Assembly: GCF_900070365.1 (NCBI RefSeq) | Contig: NZ_LN850107.1 | Span: 1,426,001 to 1,490,000, forward strand | Direction: 5' to 3' | DNA: 64,000 nt | Origin: Alloactinosynnema sp. L-07 | Lineage (GTDB): Bacteria; Actinomycetota; Actinomycetes; Mycobacteriales; Pseudonocardiaceae | Shown: in pieces, positions 7,781 to 16,324 of the stretch | Numbering within the stretch: the stretch's first letter is position 1 | Layout: each line of letters opens with the position of its first letter | Translations under genes and position numbers: made by a program | Notes under the pieces: model-generated | What the model was told of the DNA's origin: nothing | The model's database searches: none | The model's input: the letters and a program-made list of their open reading frames with translations, nothing else

Positions 7781-10552
7781 GTGTCCGTATCCCGCACCCC
7801 GGCCGAGGCGTACGCGGCCTCCCGTCGCCGTGTGAGCAGCCCTAAGCTCGCGCAGTTCGCAGGCGAGCTGACCTTCGATCTCGACCCCTTCCAGGCCGAC
7901 GCGTGCGGCGCGCTGGAAGGTGGCCACGGGGTCCTCGTATGCGCGCCCACCGGCGCGGGAAAGACGGTGGTGGGTGAGTTCGCGGTGCACTTGGCGCTGG
8001 CCGAGGGCCGCAAGTGTTTCTACACAACGCCGATCAAGGCGCTGTCGAACCAGAAGTTCGCCGACCTGACCGCGCGCTACGGCGCCAAGTCCGTTGGTCT
8101 GCTGACCGGAGACACCTCGGTCAACGGCAACGCGCCGGTGGTCGTGATGACCACCGAGGTCCTGCGGAACATGCTTTACGCACGGTCCTCCGCGCTCGAC
8201 GGCTTGGGCTATGTGGTGATGGACGAGGTCCACTACCTGGCCGACCGGTTCCGCGGCGCGGTGTGGGAAGAGGTGATCCTGCACCTGCCGGAGTGGGTCA
8301 ACCTCGTGTCGCTGTCGGCGACGGTGAGCAACGCCGAGGAGTTCGGCGAGTGGCTGGTGGCGGTGCGCGGCGACACGACGGTGGTCGTCGACGAGCACCG
8401 GCCGGTGCCGCTGTGGCAGCACATGCTGGTCGGCAACCGGTTGCTGGACCTGTTCGCAGGCGACGAGCCGAGCTCCTCCGAGCTGCACATCAACCCGCAC
8501 CTGGTGCGCCGGGCCGAGGAAGTCGGGCGGGCGCACGCGCCGTGGCACGGGTCTCGCGCGCGCGGCGGTCGGGCCTCGGGTCAGCGGGGTGGGCCGCGGT
8601 TCAAGCCGCCGTCGCGGGTCGAGGTGATCGAGCGGCTCGACTCGCAGGGGCTGCTGCCCGCGATCATCTTCGTGTTCAGCCGGGCGGGCTGTGAGGCCGC
8701 GGTGTCGCAGTGCGTGCGGTCGGGGTTGCGCCTCAACACCGAGGACGAGGCCGCCGAGGTGCGCCGGATCGTCGACTCGAAGACCAGGGAGCTGCCCGAC
8801 GGCGACCTGACGGTTCTGGGGTTCTGGGAGTGGCGGGAGGCGTTGGAGCGCGGGTTCGCCGGGCACCACGCCGGTCTGCTGCCCGCGTTCAAGGAGACCG
8901 TGGAGGAGCTGTTCCTGCGTGGGCTGGTCAAGGCGGTGTTCGCCACCGAGACGCTGGCGCTGGGGATCAACATGCCCGCGCGGACGGTCGTGCTGGAGAA
9001 GCTGGTCAAGTACAACGGTGAGGCGCATGTCGAGCTGACGCCGGGGGAGTACACGCAGCTCACCGGCCGCGCCGGGCGGCGCGGGATCGATGTCGAGGGC
9101 CACGCGGTGGTGGTGTGGCAGCCGGGGTTGGACCCCAAGCAGGTGGCGGGGCTGGCCTCGACCAGGACGTATCCGCTGAAGTCGTCGTTCAAGCCCGGCT
9201 ACAACATGGCGGTCAACCTGGTCGACCGGCTGGGCGCGGCGCAGGCGCGGGAGATCCTGGAGCAGTCGTTCGCGCAGTTCCAGGCCGACCGGTCGGTCGT
9301 TGGCCTGTCGCGGCGGGTGGAGCGCAACCGGGAGGCACTGGCCGGGTACTCCGACTCGATGTCGTGCCATCTGGGCGATTTCGCCGAGTACGCGGCGCTG
9401 CGCAAGCAGATCTCGGACCGGGAGAAGGCGCTGTCGCGGCAGAACAGCACGGCGCGGCGTGCCGAGGCGGCGCACTCGTTGGAGCAGCTGCGCAAGGGCG
9501 ATGTGATCGCGGTGCCCGCCGGTCGCCGGTCGGGGCTGGCGATCGTGATCGATCCTGGGCTCGACCCGATGGGCGAGCCGCGGCCGCTGGTGGTGACCGA
9601 GGACCGCTGGGCGGGCCGGTTGTCGGTGTCGGACTTCCCGAACCCGGTGACCGCGCTGGGCCGGGTGCGGCTGCCCAAGCAGGTGGATGTTCGGTCGCCG
9701 CGGTCGCGCCGGGATCTGGCCTCGACGCTGCGGGCGGCGGGGATCGAACTCCCCGCGCGGGAGCGGCGCCGGGGTGGAACCGACGACGACCCGGAGTTGG
9801 CGGCGGCGCGGCGGGCGCTGCGGGTGCACCCGTGCCACGGCTGTCAGGACCGGGAGAACCACGCGCGGTGGGCGGAGCGATATCAGCGACTGCTGTCGGA
9901 GACCGAGCAGGTCGAGCGCAAGGTCGCGGCGACGACACATTCGCTGGCCAGGGCGTTCGACCGGATTCGCGGGCTGCTGGCCGAGCGCGGCTATCTGGCT
10001 CCGGGCACGGGGGACAAGCAGGGCGAGCAGGTGGTGACCGAGCACGGCAAGCGGCTGGCCAGGTTCTACAGCGAGTCCGACCTGCTGGCCGCCGAGTGCC
10101 TGCGCAACGGTGTCTGGGATGGTCTGGGCGCCGCGGAGTTGGCGGCGGTGGTCTCGGCGCTGGTGTTCGAGGCGCGGCGCGACGGGCCGCTGGAGCCTAG
10201 GGTGCCCGGTGGCGAGGTCGAGGCCGCGCTGGTGGCGACCGCGCGGTTGTGGGCGGAGTTGGAGAGCGACGAGCGTCACCACCGGCTCGACCGCACCCGC
10301 CAGCCTGACCCTGGCTTCGCGTGGACGGTGTTCCGGTGGGCGCGGGGTGAGTCGCTGGAGAAGGTGATCACGGCGGCCGACTCGGCGGGCCATGAGCTGT
10401 CGGCGGGTGATTTCGTGCGCTGGTGCAGGCAGGTGATCGATCTGCTCGACCAGATCCGGGACGTCGTTGGCGAGCATCAGCCGGTCGGGGCGACCGCGGC
10501 GGAGGCGGTCAAGGCGATCCGGCGGGGCGTTGTGGCGCTGGCGACGGCGTGA
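7781..10552 (+). CDS. helY: SKI2-type DEAD/DEAH-box RNA helicase HelY
   Basis: 923 residues, GTG start. It belongs to the Ski2/Mtr4-like superfamily 2 helicases that unwind RNA or RNA/DNA using ATP. Motif I APTGAGKT is at 55-62, motif II is DEVH, motif III SAT, and motif VI QLTGRAGRRG. The C-terminal DSHCT-type helical domain is recognisable near the end (ESLEKVITAADSAGHELSAG). A basic Arg/Gly-rich insert (around SRARGGRASGQRGG) lies between the two RecA lobes, and a CHGCQDRENHARW cysteine pair lies in the middle. The tatA-tatC-helY order is conserved in actinobacteria. No Shine-Dalgarno precedes the GTG, so the message may be leaderless. Confidence 0.93.
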   Translation: MSVSRTPAEAYAASRRRVSSPKLAQFAGELTFDLDPFQADACGALEGGHGVLVCAPTGAGKTVVGEFAVHLALAEGRKCFYTTPIKALSNQKFADLTARYGAKSVGLLTGDTSVNGNAPVVVMTTEVLRNMLYARSSALDGLGYVVMDEVHYLADRFRGAVWEEVILHLPEWVNLVSLSATVSNAEEFGEWLVAVRGDTTVVVDEHRPVPLWQHMLVGNRLLDLFAGDEPSSSELHINPHLVRRAEEVGRAHAPWHGSRARGGRASGQRGGPRFKPPSRVEVIERLDSQGLLPAIIFVFSRAGCEAAVSQCVRSGLRLNTEDEAAEVRRIVDSKTRELPDGDLTVLGFWEWREALERGFAGHHAGLLPAFKETVEELFLRGLVKAVFATETLALGINMPARTVVLEKLVKYNGEAHVELTPGEYTQLTGRAGRRGIDVEGHAVVVWQPGLDPKQVAGLASTRTYPLKSSFKPGYNMAVNLVDRLGAAQAREILEQSFAQFQADRSVVGLSRRVERNREALAGYSDSMSCHLGDFAEYAALRKQISDREKALSRQNSTARRAEAAHSLEQLRKGDVIAVPAGRRSGLAIVIDPGLDPMGEPRPLVVTEDRWAGRLSVSDFPNPVTALGRVRLPKQVDVRSPRSRRDLASTLRAAGIELPARERRRGGTDDDPELAAARRALRVHPCHGCQDRENHARWAERYQRLLSETEQVERKVAATTHSLARAFDRIRGLLAERGYLAPGTGDKQGEQVVTEHGKRLARFYSESDLLAAECLRNGVWDGLGAAELAAVVSALVFEARRDGPLEPRVPGGEVEAALVATARLWAELESDERHHRLDRTRQPDPGFAWTVFRWARGESLEKVITAADSAGHELSAGDFVRWCRQVIDLLDQIRDVVGEHQPVGATAAEAVKAIRRGVVALATA

Positions 10553-10715
10553 CCGGCGTGTTTCGGATCATCGGTGATCGCTGGGCCGAACGGGTTTTGT
10601 GGGACACGCTGGGCGGTCGGGGTGGGACCCGACGCCCGGCTGTGGTTGGATCGCGCGCAGAGGTGTCCGGTGTTCGGGCATTGGGCGCGCTACCTCGATC
10701 AGGCGGAGGCAAGAC

Positions 10716-11348
10716 ATGAGCAGCCCTTACGGGCCGTCCGGTGGTAATGACCCGCAGCATCAGTGGGGGCAGCAGCCCTACGGTGGCGGTCCCACCCCGG
10801 GCACTCCGGCCGGCGGGTTCCCGGCGCAGCCGGGCGGCTACCCGCCGCCGCAGCAGAACCCGTATGGGCAGCCGGGTGGCTATCCGCAGCAGCAGCCGCA
10901 GCCCACGCAGCAGTACCCGGTGGGTGGCGGCTATCCACAGCAGCAGCAGCAGCAGAACCCGTACGGCCAGCCCGGTGGCTACCCGCCGCCGATGGGTGGC
11001 TACCCGGGTGCGCCCGCGAAGAAGAGCAACACCTGGATCTGGATCCTGGTGACGGTCGCGGTGCTCGCGGTCGGCGCGGTCGGTGTCCTCGGCTTCATCA
11101 CGCCGGGCTTTTTCAACACGAAGGTGTTCGACAAGGCCGCCGTCGAGGCGGGCGTGAAGTCGATCCTCACCGACAAGTACAACATCGAGAAGGTCGAGTC
11201 GGTGACGTGCCCGGAGAAGCAGGAGGTCAAGAAGGACCTCCAGTTCACCTGCACCGCCAAGATCGACGGCCAGGACAAGACGATCAACATCACCGTCAAG
11301 ACCGACACTGACGGCCAGTACGAGGTCGCTCCGCCGAGCGACAAGTAG
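10716..11348 (+). CDS. Pro/Gln/Gly-rich membrane protein with DUF4333 domain
   Basis: 210 residues from ATG 10716, with GGCGGAGG upstream. Residues 1 to about 105 are a low-complexity cytoplasmic region built from repeats such as [10 protein letters not shown] and long CAG-encoded glutamine runs. A single transmembrane helix follows ([20 protein letters not shown]), then an extracellular domain of about 85 residues like DUF4333, with two cysteines (VTCPEKQE and [10 protein letters not shown]) that probably form a disulfide. The family is common in actinobacteria, often as lipoproteins or membrane proteins; its role is unknown. Monocistronic, ending at a strong hairpin. Confidence 0.85.
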   Translation: MSSPYGPSGGNDPQHQWGQQPYGGGPTPGTPAGGFPAQPGGYPPPQQNPYGQPGGYPQQQPQPTQQYPVGGGYPQQQQQQNPYGQPGGYPPPMGGYPGAPAKKSNTWIWILVTVAVLAVGAVGVLGFITPGFFNTKVFDKAAVEAGVKSILTDKYNIEKVESVTCPEKQEVKKDLQFTCTAKIDGQDKTINITVKTDTDGQYEVAPPSDK

Positions 11349-11358
11349 TTCCGGCTTC

Positions 11359-11395
11359 ACTCGGGCGCGTGACCGCTTCGGTCACGCGCCCGAGT
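11359..11395. terminator. Bidirectional hairpin terminator
   Basis: Perfect 16-bp arms (11359-11374 and 11380-11395) around a five-base loop GCTTC. It lies between the convergent DUF4333 and TetR genes and includes the stop codon of the latter. No U-tract on either side. Confidence 0.8.
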
Positions 11396-11966
11396 CGTTC
11401 CCGCCGAAGATCCGCGCCAGTTCGGCGTCCAGCGCGGCCAGGGCGGTCGCCGCGGTGTGGTGGCCTGCGAGGGTGTGCAGGGCGAGCCCGTCGACGACTG
11501 AGAGCAGCAGCGTGGCCTCGGTGGCGGGGTCGGCGGTGGTGGCCTCGGCGAGCATCCCGGTGAGGTGCTCGTGCCCCTGTCGCCACCCGTCCCGCAGGTG
11601 TCGGGCGGTGTGGGAGTCGACGGTGGCGCGCATCAGGAACGCGAACCCGACCAGCGCCTCGGTGCGTCGGGTCTCGTCCAGCGGCAGGGTCTCGACCAGC
11701 ATCGCGCGGATCCTGGCCCGCACCCCGTCCGCAGCCGCGTATGCCGCGCCCATCCGGTCGCCGACTCGCGCGGACATCGCTTCGAGGGCGTGGCGCAGCA
11801 TCGACTCCTTGCTGTCGAAGTAGTGCTGGACCTGGCCCATGGACACCCCGGCCTCGGCGGCGACCTGACGCAGGCTGACGGACTCGATCCCGCCGGTGAT
11901 GATCAGCCGCCACAGCGCTTCGATGATCGTTCGCCGCCGCTGGGCGTGGTCGACCTGCTTGGGCAC
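11382..11966 (-). CDS. TetR-family transcriptional regulator
   Basis: 194 residues from GTG 11966. The N-terminal HTH reads RRRTIIEALWRLIITGG, then VSLRQVAAEAGVSMGQVQHY, followed by FDSKESML, a clear TetR DNA-binding domain. The helical C-terminal half would bind a ligand not deducible from sequence. It is transcribed away from the methyltransferase gene; the two share a 78-bp intergenic region with two near-identical palindromes, so it probably represses both itself and the methyltransferase. Confidence 0.93.
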   Translation of the reverse strand: MPKQVDHAQRRRTIIEALWRLIITGGIESVSLRQVAAEAGVSMGQVQHYFDSKESMLRHALEAMSARVGDRMGAAYAAADGVRARIRAMLVETLPLDETRRTEALVGFAFLMRATVDSHTARHLRDGWRQGHEHLTGMLAEATTADPATEATLLLSVVDGLALHTLAGHHTAATALAALDAELARIFGGNDSGA

Positions 11967-11979
11967 CCTGCCTCTTTCC

Positions 11980-12020
11980 AATGCGTCCGCATTGCATCGA
12001 TGATACGATGCGAACGCATT
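11980..12020. promoter_or_regulatory. Double palindromic operator for the TetR regulator
   Basis: Two copies of ATGCGNNCGCATT: 11980-11993 (AATGCG, TC, CGCATT) and 12007-12020 (GATGCG, AA, CGCATT), centres 27 bp apart. A third palindrome, GCATCG/CGATGC (11994-12011), lies between and partly inside them. Placement in the divergent promoter region suits cooperative binding by two TetR dimers. Confidence 0.7.
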
Positions 12021-12044
12021 GTAAACACGAGAAGGAGTGGTGGC

Positions 12045-12650
12045 ATGGCGACGAAGTACTGGGACCGGGTCGGGCGTGTCGGGCGGGGGCGCGACTTCCG
12101 GGGGAACAAGGGCAGGGCTGATCTCCGTAGGCTGGCGGAGGCGGCGCTGGAGTTGAGGCCGGGCGACCGCGCGCTCGACATCGGCTGCGGTTCCGGAACG
12201 GACTTGGCCATGCTGCGCGAAGCGGTTGGCCCGGACGGCTATGTACTGGCCATCGACAGCAGCACGGTCATGGTGGCGCAGGCCAAGGCGCTCGTCGAGG
12301 CACACGGCTGGGACAACGTCGAAGTGCGGCAGGCCGACGCGACGACGCTCGCGGTCGAGGGGTTCGACGCGGCGCTGTCGATCTTCGCGGTCAGCGCCAC
12401 CCCGGACGTTAGGGCCACCCTGGTCAACGCCCGCGCGGCACTGCGGCCGGGCGGGCGCCTCTATGTGATGGACCTGCGCCTGGTGGACCCGACCCCGCTG
12501 AACCACGTGTTCCGGTGGGCCTACCGGACTTTCGCGCGCTGGGCCGGGGTGGACGTGCTGGACACGGCCCGGTATGTGTTCGACACCGTCGAGGCACCAG
12601 ACCAGCTGCCGTCGTGGCCGCCGGTCGCCGCGTTCACCGCTATCCGGTGA
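12045..12650 (+). CDS. SAM-dependent methyltransferase (class I)
   Basis: 201 residues, ATG 12045 with GAAGGAG upstream. The SAM-binding Rossmann motif I is ALDIGCGSGTDLA, followed by the acidic ribose-contacting VLAIDSS and motif II/III LRPGGRLYVMDL, as in the UbiE/COQ5 type. It transfers a methyl group from S-adenosylmethionine to an unknown acceptor. The divergent TetR gene suggests induction by a small molecule, so modification of a toxic compound or antibiotic is possible but only inferred. The 3' end overlaps the convergent exonuclease gene by 11 bp. Confidence 0.9.
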   Translation: MATKYWDRVGRVGRGRDFRGNKGRADLRRLAEAALELRPGDRALDIGCGSGTDLAMLREAVGPDGYVLAIDSSTVMVAQAKALVEAHGWDNVEVRQADATTLAVEGFDAALSIFAVSATPDVRATLVNARAALRPGGRLYVMDLRLVDPTPLNHVFRWAYRTFARWAGVDVLDTARYVFDTVEAPDQLPSWPPVAAFTAIR

Positions 12651-13566
12651 TCGCGGCGATCAGTCGGTCGACGGGGGCGCCGAGGTCCCAGCGTTCCTGC
12701 AGTTCTCGGACGCGTTCGAGGTCCAGCACCGAGGCGGGCAGCTTCTCCTCGCCGTGGAACTGGATCGGCGCGTCGGTGGCCACGGCGACCACCTTGGGGG
12801 CGGCGGCCAGGTAGGCGGCGTCCGCCTTGAAGGCGGACTGGACGCGCAGGGGTACCTCCTTGCTGCCCGCGGCGGCGGCCTCGACCAAGGCGGCGAGCGA
12901 GCCGAACTTGGTGATCAGCTTGGCCGCGGTCTTCTCGCCGATGCCCGCGATGCCGGGCAGGCCGTCGGACGGGTCGCCGCGCAGGACGGCCATGTCGGCG
13001 TAGGCGGAGCCGCGTTCGGGCAGGCCGTACTTCTGGCTGAGTTCGCGCGGGCCGAGGGTCTCGGCCTTGGACCAGCCGCGGCCGACGTAGATGACGCGGA
13101 CCGGCGTGGGGGAGTCGCGGACGCACTGGAACAGGTCGCGGTCGCCGGTGATGACCTCGACCGCGTCGTCGGTCTCCCGGTCGGCCAGGGTGCCGATGAC
13201 GTCGTCGGCCTCGTAGCCCACGGCGGCGGCCATGCAGATGCCCGCGGCGTCGAGCAGTTCCATGATGATCGGCACCTGCGGGGTGAGCGTGTCTGGCACC
13301 TCCTCGACGTTGTTCACCGGGTCGGCGACGCGCTGGGCCTTGTAGCTGGGGATCGCCGCGACCCGGAAGGCCGGGCGCCAGTCGGCGTCGAGGCAGGCGA
13401 CCAGCCGCGACGGGCGGCGCTCGGTGATGATCTGGGCGACCATGCCCGCGAAGCCGCGCACGGCGTTGACGGGCTTGCCGTCGGGGGAGGTCAGGGATTC
13501 GGGGAGCGCGTAGAACGACCGGAAGTACAGCCCGGCCGAGTCCAGCAGCACGAGGGGTCCGCTCAC
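12640..13566 (-). CDS. 5'-3' exonuclease (PIN/FLAP family)
   Basis: 308 residues from GTG 13566 (VSGPLVLLDSAGLYFRSFYA). A stand-alone version of the N-terminal nuclease domain of DNA polymerase I, removing 5' flaps or RNA primers and working in repair. It shows the acidic metal-binding residues LLDSAG, GYEADDVIGTLA and VITGDRDLFQ, and the H3TH DNA-binding motif GLPGIAGIGEKTAAKLI. Length fits the single-domain actinobacterial enzymes. It is divergent from an ArsR-like regulator across a long palindrome. Confidence 0.92.
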   Translation of the reverse strand: MSGPLVLLDSAGLYFRSFYALPESLTSPDGKPVNAVRGFAGMVAQIITERRPSRLVACLDADWRPAFRVAAIPSYKAQRVADPVNNVEEVPDTLTPQVPIIMELLDAAGICMAAAVGYEADDVIGTLADRETDDAVEVITGDRDLFQCVRDSPTPVRVIYVGRGWSKAETLGPRELSQKYGLPERGSAYADMAVLRGDPSDGLPGIAGIGEKTAAKLITKFGSLAALVEAAAAGSKEVPLRVQSAFKADAAYLAAAPKVVAVATDAPIQFHGEEKLPASVLDLERVRELQERWDLGAPVDRLIAAITG

Positions 13567-13589
13567 GAACGTTAACCCTGCCACAAAAC

Positions 13590-13627
13590 GATCGCAGAGA
13601 CTTCTTTGCAAAGAACTCTCTGCGATC
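13590..13627. promoter_or_regulatory. 38-bp near-perfect palindromic operator
   Basis: 19-bp arms meet at 13608/13609 (the centre reads TTCTTTGCAAAGAA) and extend outward through GATCGCAGAGA and its complement; only the 13601/13616 pair fails to match. It covers the likely -35 (TTTGCA, 13605-13610) of the ArsR-like gene, whose -10 (TATGGT, 13628-13633) abuts it. It is the probable autoregulatory site and could also affect the divergent exonuclease gene. Confidence 0.75.
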
Positions 13628-13640
13628 TATGGTGGGTGTC

Positions 13641-14210
13641 ATGACGGACCCGACCTACCACCATGTCAACGTCGAGGGCCTCAAAGTCCTGGCCCACCCG
13701 CTGCGCATCCGCCTGCTGGGGCTGCTGCGGCTGCACGGCCCCGCGACGGCCTCGGGGCTGGCCAAACGGGTGGGGGAGAGCTCGGGGACGACCAGCTGGC
13801 ACCTGCGCCAGCTCGCCGACGCCGGATTCATCGAGGAGGACACCGAACGCGGCAACCGCCGCGACCGGTGGTGGCGCGCGGCGCAGGACTACACCACGGT
13901 GCGGGAGCAGACGATGCCCGCGGACCCGGAGGTCCAGGACGCGCTCGCCACGTACCTGGTCAACATCCTCGACGGCTATCACGAGCGTGCCGTGGAGTTC
14001 ATCAGGGCGCGGCACACTTGGGACGAGCCGTGGCGGCACACGTCGGACATGTCGGACTGGGTGCTGCCGATGGACCCGGACGAGGCCACGCGGTTCTTCG
14101 CCGACATCGAGGCCGTGGTCGAGCGCTACCGCCATGTCAATCGGCCGGGCGACCAGCACGTCGCGGTGCAGTTCCAGGCGTTCCCGCTGCGGCACGAGGA
14201 CCTCTCGTGA
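13641..14210 (+). CDS. ArsR-like winged-helix transcriptional regulator
   Basis: 189 residues from ATG 13641; an in-frame GTG upstream at 13629 would place the start inside the -10. The winged helix starts LKVLAHPLRIRLLGLLRLHG and continues with recognition helix GTTSWHLRQLADAGFIEED, like ArsR/SmtB members with a long effector-binding tail. No metal-binding cysteine motif is seen, so it is not a classic metal sensor. It overlaps the following MFS gene by 4 bp, so it very likely controls that transporter. Confidence 0.88.
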   Translation: MTDPTYHHVNVEGLKVLAHPLRIRLLGLLRLHGPATASGLAKRVGESSGTTSWHLRQLADAGFIEEDTERGNRRDRWWRAAQDYTTVREQTMPADPEVQDALATYLVNILDGYHERAVEFIRARHTWDEPWRHTSDMSDWVLPMDPDEATRFFADIEAVVERYRHVNRPGDQHVAVQFQAFPLRHEDLS

Positions 14211-15424
14211 GCCGGGTCCCCTTGGTCGCGTTGCTCGGGGCCAACGCGCTGTCGGTGTGCGGGACGACGATGACGTTCCTGGCGGTGCCGTGGTTCGTGT
14301 TGCAGACGACCGGCAGTCCGGCGCGCACAGGCCTGGTCGCGGGCGTCGAGGTGGCGGGCGCGGTGATCGCGGCCCTGCTGGGTGGGCCGGTGATCGACCG
14401 GATGGGCAGGCGGCGCAGCAGCGTGGTGTCGGACCTGGCCGCGGCGGCCGTGGTCGCGGCGATCCCGGTCCTGTTCGCGGTGGGCGGGCTGCCGTTCGGG
14501 GTGCTGCTGGTCTTGGCGGCGGCGCTGGGGCTGACGCGGGCGCCGGGTGAGACGGCCAGGTGGGCGATGATGGCGTCGCTGATCACCTCGTCGGGTGTGT
14601 CCGCCGAACGCGCGTCGAGTGCCTATGACGGGGTGAGCAGGGGCGCGCGGATGGTCGGCGCGCCGCTGGCCGGGGTGTTGATCGCCGTGCTCGGTCCGCA
14701 ACAGGTGCTCCTGGTCGACGCGGGCACGTTCCTGGTGTCGGCGTTGATCATCGGGTTGCTGGTGCCGGAGGTGGGTACGGCCGAGGAGAGCGAGGGCGGG
14801 TACCGCGAGCGGATGCGCCGCGGCTTCGCCTACCTGCGCGGTGACCGGCTGATGCTGGCGATCATGGTGATGGTCATGGTCACGAACCTGCTCGACGCGG
14901 CGCTGTCCTCGGTGCTGATCCCGGTCTACGCCAACGACATCCTGCACAGTTCCGTCGCGTTAGGACTGATCGTCGGTGTGTTCGGCGGGTGCGCGATGGC
15001 GGGGACGATGCTCTACGCGTGGGTCGGCCTGCGGCTGCCGCGCCGGATCACTTACACGGTGGCGTTCCTGCTGGTCGGTGCGCCGCGGTACTTCGTGATG
15101 GCCGCCGAGCCGGGGCTGGCGGTGATCCTGGTGACGATGGCGGTGTCTGGCCTGCTGTGCGGGGCGATCAACCCGATCCTCGGGGTGGTGGAGTACGAGC
15201 GGGTTCCCGATGACGTGCGGCCGATGGTGCTGGGCGTGATCTCCGCGGCGGTCCTGGTCGGCGCCCCGATCGGCGCGGTCGCGGCGGGGCTCGCGGTGGA
15301 GGTCGTCGGTCTCGGGCCGACGCTGGTCGTGGCGGGCGTGGCCTACCTGGCCGCGACGGTGTGCCCGGCGGTGTTCCCGGTGTGGCGCGAAATGGACGCG
15401 AAGCCGGAACTCGTCGCGCGGTAG
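14207..15424 (+). CDS. MFS transporter (drug-efflux type)
   Basis: 405 residues from GTG 14207, coupled to the regulator by GTGA. About ten to twelve hydrophobic segments are spread along the protein; the loop after the second helix, GGPVIDRMGRRRSS, is the MFS signature A region (G-x-x-x-D-R-x-G-R-R). The overall pattern resembles MFS_3/enterobactin-exporter or macrolide-efflux proteins. Substrate unknown. It carries an in-frame TTA codon at 14960. An ArsR-like repressor plus MFS pump is a typical inducible export pair. Confidence 0.9.
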   Translation: MSRVPLVALLGANALSVCGTTMTFLAVPWFVLQTTGSPARTGLVAGVEVAGAVIAALLGGPVIDRMGRRRSSVVSDLAAAAVVAAIPVLFAVGGLPFGVLLVLAAALGLTRAPGETARWAMMASLITSSGVSAERASSAYDGVSRGARMVGAPLAGVLIAVLGPQQVLLVDAGTFLVSALIIGLLVPEVGTAEESEGGYRERMRRGFAYLRGDRLMLAIMVMVMVTNLLDAALSSVLIPVYANDILHSSVALGLIVGVFGGCAMAGTMLYAWVGLRLPRRITYTVAFLLVGAPRYFVMAAEPGLAVILVTMAVSGLLCGAINPILGVVEYERVPDDVRPMVLGVISAAVLVGAPIGAVAAGLAVEVVGLGPTLVVAGVAYLAATVCPAVFPVWREMDAKPELVAR

Positions 15425-15433
15425 AACTAGCCC

Positions 15434-15880
15434 GTGCGACCTGAACCCCTCGACCTCGCCGACGACGCCACTGCCCACGCGGTGCACGGTGTCGGCCTCC
15501 GCGCCTACCGGGTGGAGGCCGACCTCATCGGCCACGACATCCCCGCCCTACACGAGACGGTCGCCGACCTGCGCGCCAAGCCCCTGCGGTGGCTCGGCTG
15601 CCGCGTCGACGGCGTGCCGGTCGCCTTCGTCGCGTGGACCGACGACGACGGGATCGACATCGATCGGCTGTGCGTCGACCCGGCGTGGTTTCGGCGCGGA
15701 CTGGCCTCAGCTCTGGTGACCGAACTGCTCGCGCGCACCGAAGGCGACGTCACGGTCTCCACCGGGGCCGACAACACCCCAGCCGTCACCCTGTATGAGC
15801 GCGCCGGGTTCGCCAGGACGGGCTCGATCGAGCCGGTGCCGGGCCTGCTGGTGGCGACCTTCGAGCTACAGCGCGGGTGA
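15434..15880 (+). CDS. GNAT N-acetyltransferase
   Basis: 148 residues, GTG start. The conserved core is IDIDRLCVDPAWFRRGLASA, which carries the acetyl-CoA-binding R/Q-x-x-G-x-G/A variant (RRGLAS), followed by ADNTPAVTLYERAGFARTG, the usual beta6-alpha4 motif. The acceptor substrate is unknown. It converges on the Lrp-type gene with a 15-bp overlap of coding ends. Confidence 0.88.
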   Translation: MRPEPLDLADDATAHAVHGVGLRAYRVEADLIGHDIPALHETVADLRAKPLRWLGCRVDGVPVAFVAWTDDDGIDIDRLCVDPAWFRRGLASALVTELLARTEGDVTVSTGADNTPAVTLYERAGFARTGSIEPVPGLLVATFELQRG

Positions 15881-16324
15881 GCGGCCCTCGTACGGCGTTG
15901 AGAGCACGACCGTCGTGCGGGTCGAGACCTTCGCCGCCTCGCGGATCTTGCGCAGCAGGTCCTCCAGGTCGGTGGGCGAGCCGACGCGGACCAGCAGCAC
16001 GTAGGAGTGGTCCCCGGCCACCGAGTAGCACGACTCGATCTCGTGGATGTGCTCCAGCCGCGTCGGGTAGTCGTCGGGGGCGGCCGGGTCGATCGGGGTG
16101 AGCGAGATGAACGCGGTCAGCGGCAGCCCGATCGCCTCGACGTCCAGGCGCGCTGAGTAGCCGCGGATGACCGCGCGCTGTTCGAGCCTGCGCACCCGCT
16201 GGTGCACGGCGGACACGCTCAGCCCGACCCGCTCGGCCAGGTCGGTGAAGCTGCACCGGCCGTCGGCGGAGAGCTCGCGCACGATCGCCTTGTCGATCGG
16301 CTCCAGTTCGCCATCGCTCGTCAC
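15866..16324 (-). CDS. Lrp/AsnC-family transcriptional regulator
   Basis: 152 residues from GTG 16324. N-terminal HTH (LEPIDKAIVRELSADGRC, then LAERVGLSVSAVHQRVRRLE) plus the C-terminal RAM amino-acid-sensing domain (PLTAFISLTPIDP, SCYSVAGDHSYVLLVRVGS). Members respond to amino acids. Its start overlaps the stop of the upstream Xaa-Pro peptidase gene by 4 bp, so the pair forms an operon; control of peptide or proline metabolism is a reasonable inference. Confidence 0.94.
   Translation of the reverse strand: MTSDGELEPIDKAIVRELSADGRCSFTDLAERVGLSVSAVHQRVRRLEQRAVIRGYSARLDVEAIGLPLTAFISLTPIDPAAPDDYPTRLEHIHEIESCYSVAGDHSYVLLVRVGSPTDLEDLLRKIREAAKVSTRTTVVLSTPYEGRSPAL

Noticed and set aside
6335..10477. 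1380-codon open frame on the minus strand opposite tatA, tatC and helY
   Set aside because: It is the antisense shadow of strongly conserved genes in GC-rich DNA; its translation is low-complexity, rich in Arg/His/Pro/Gln, with no domain.
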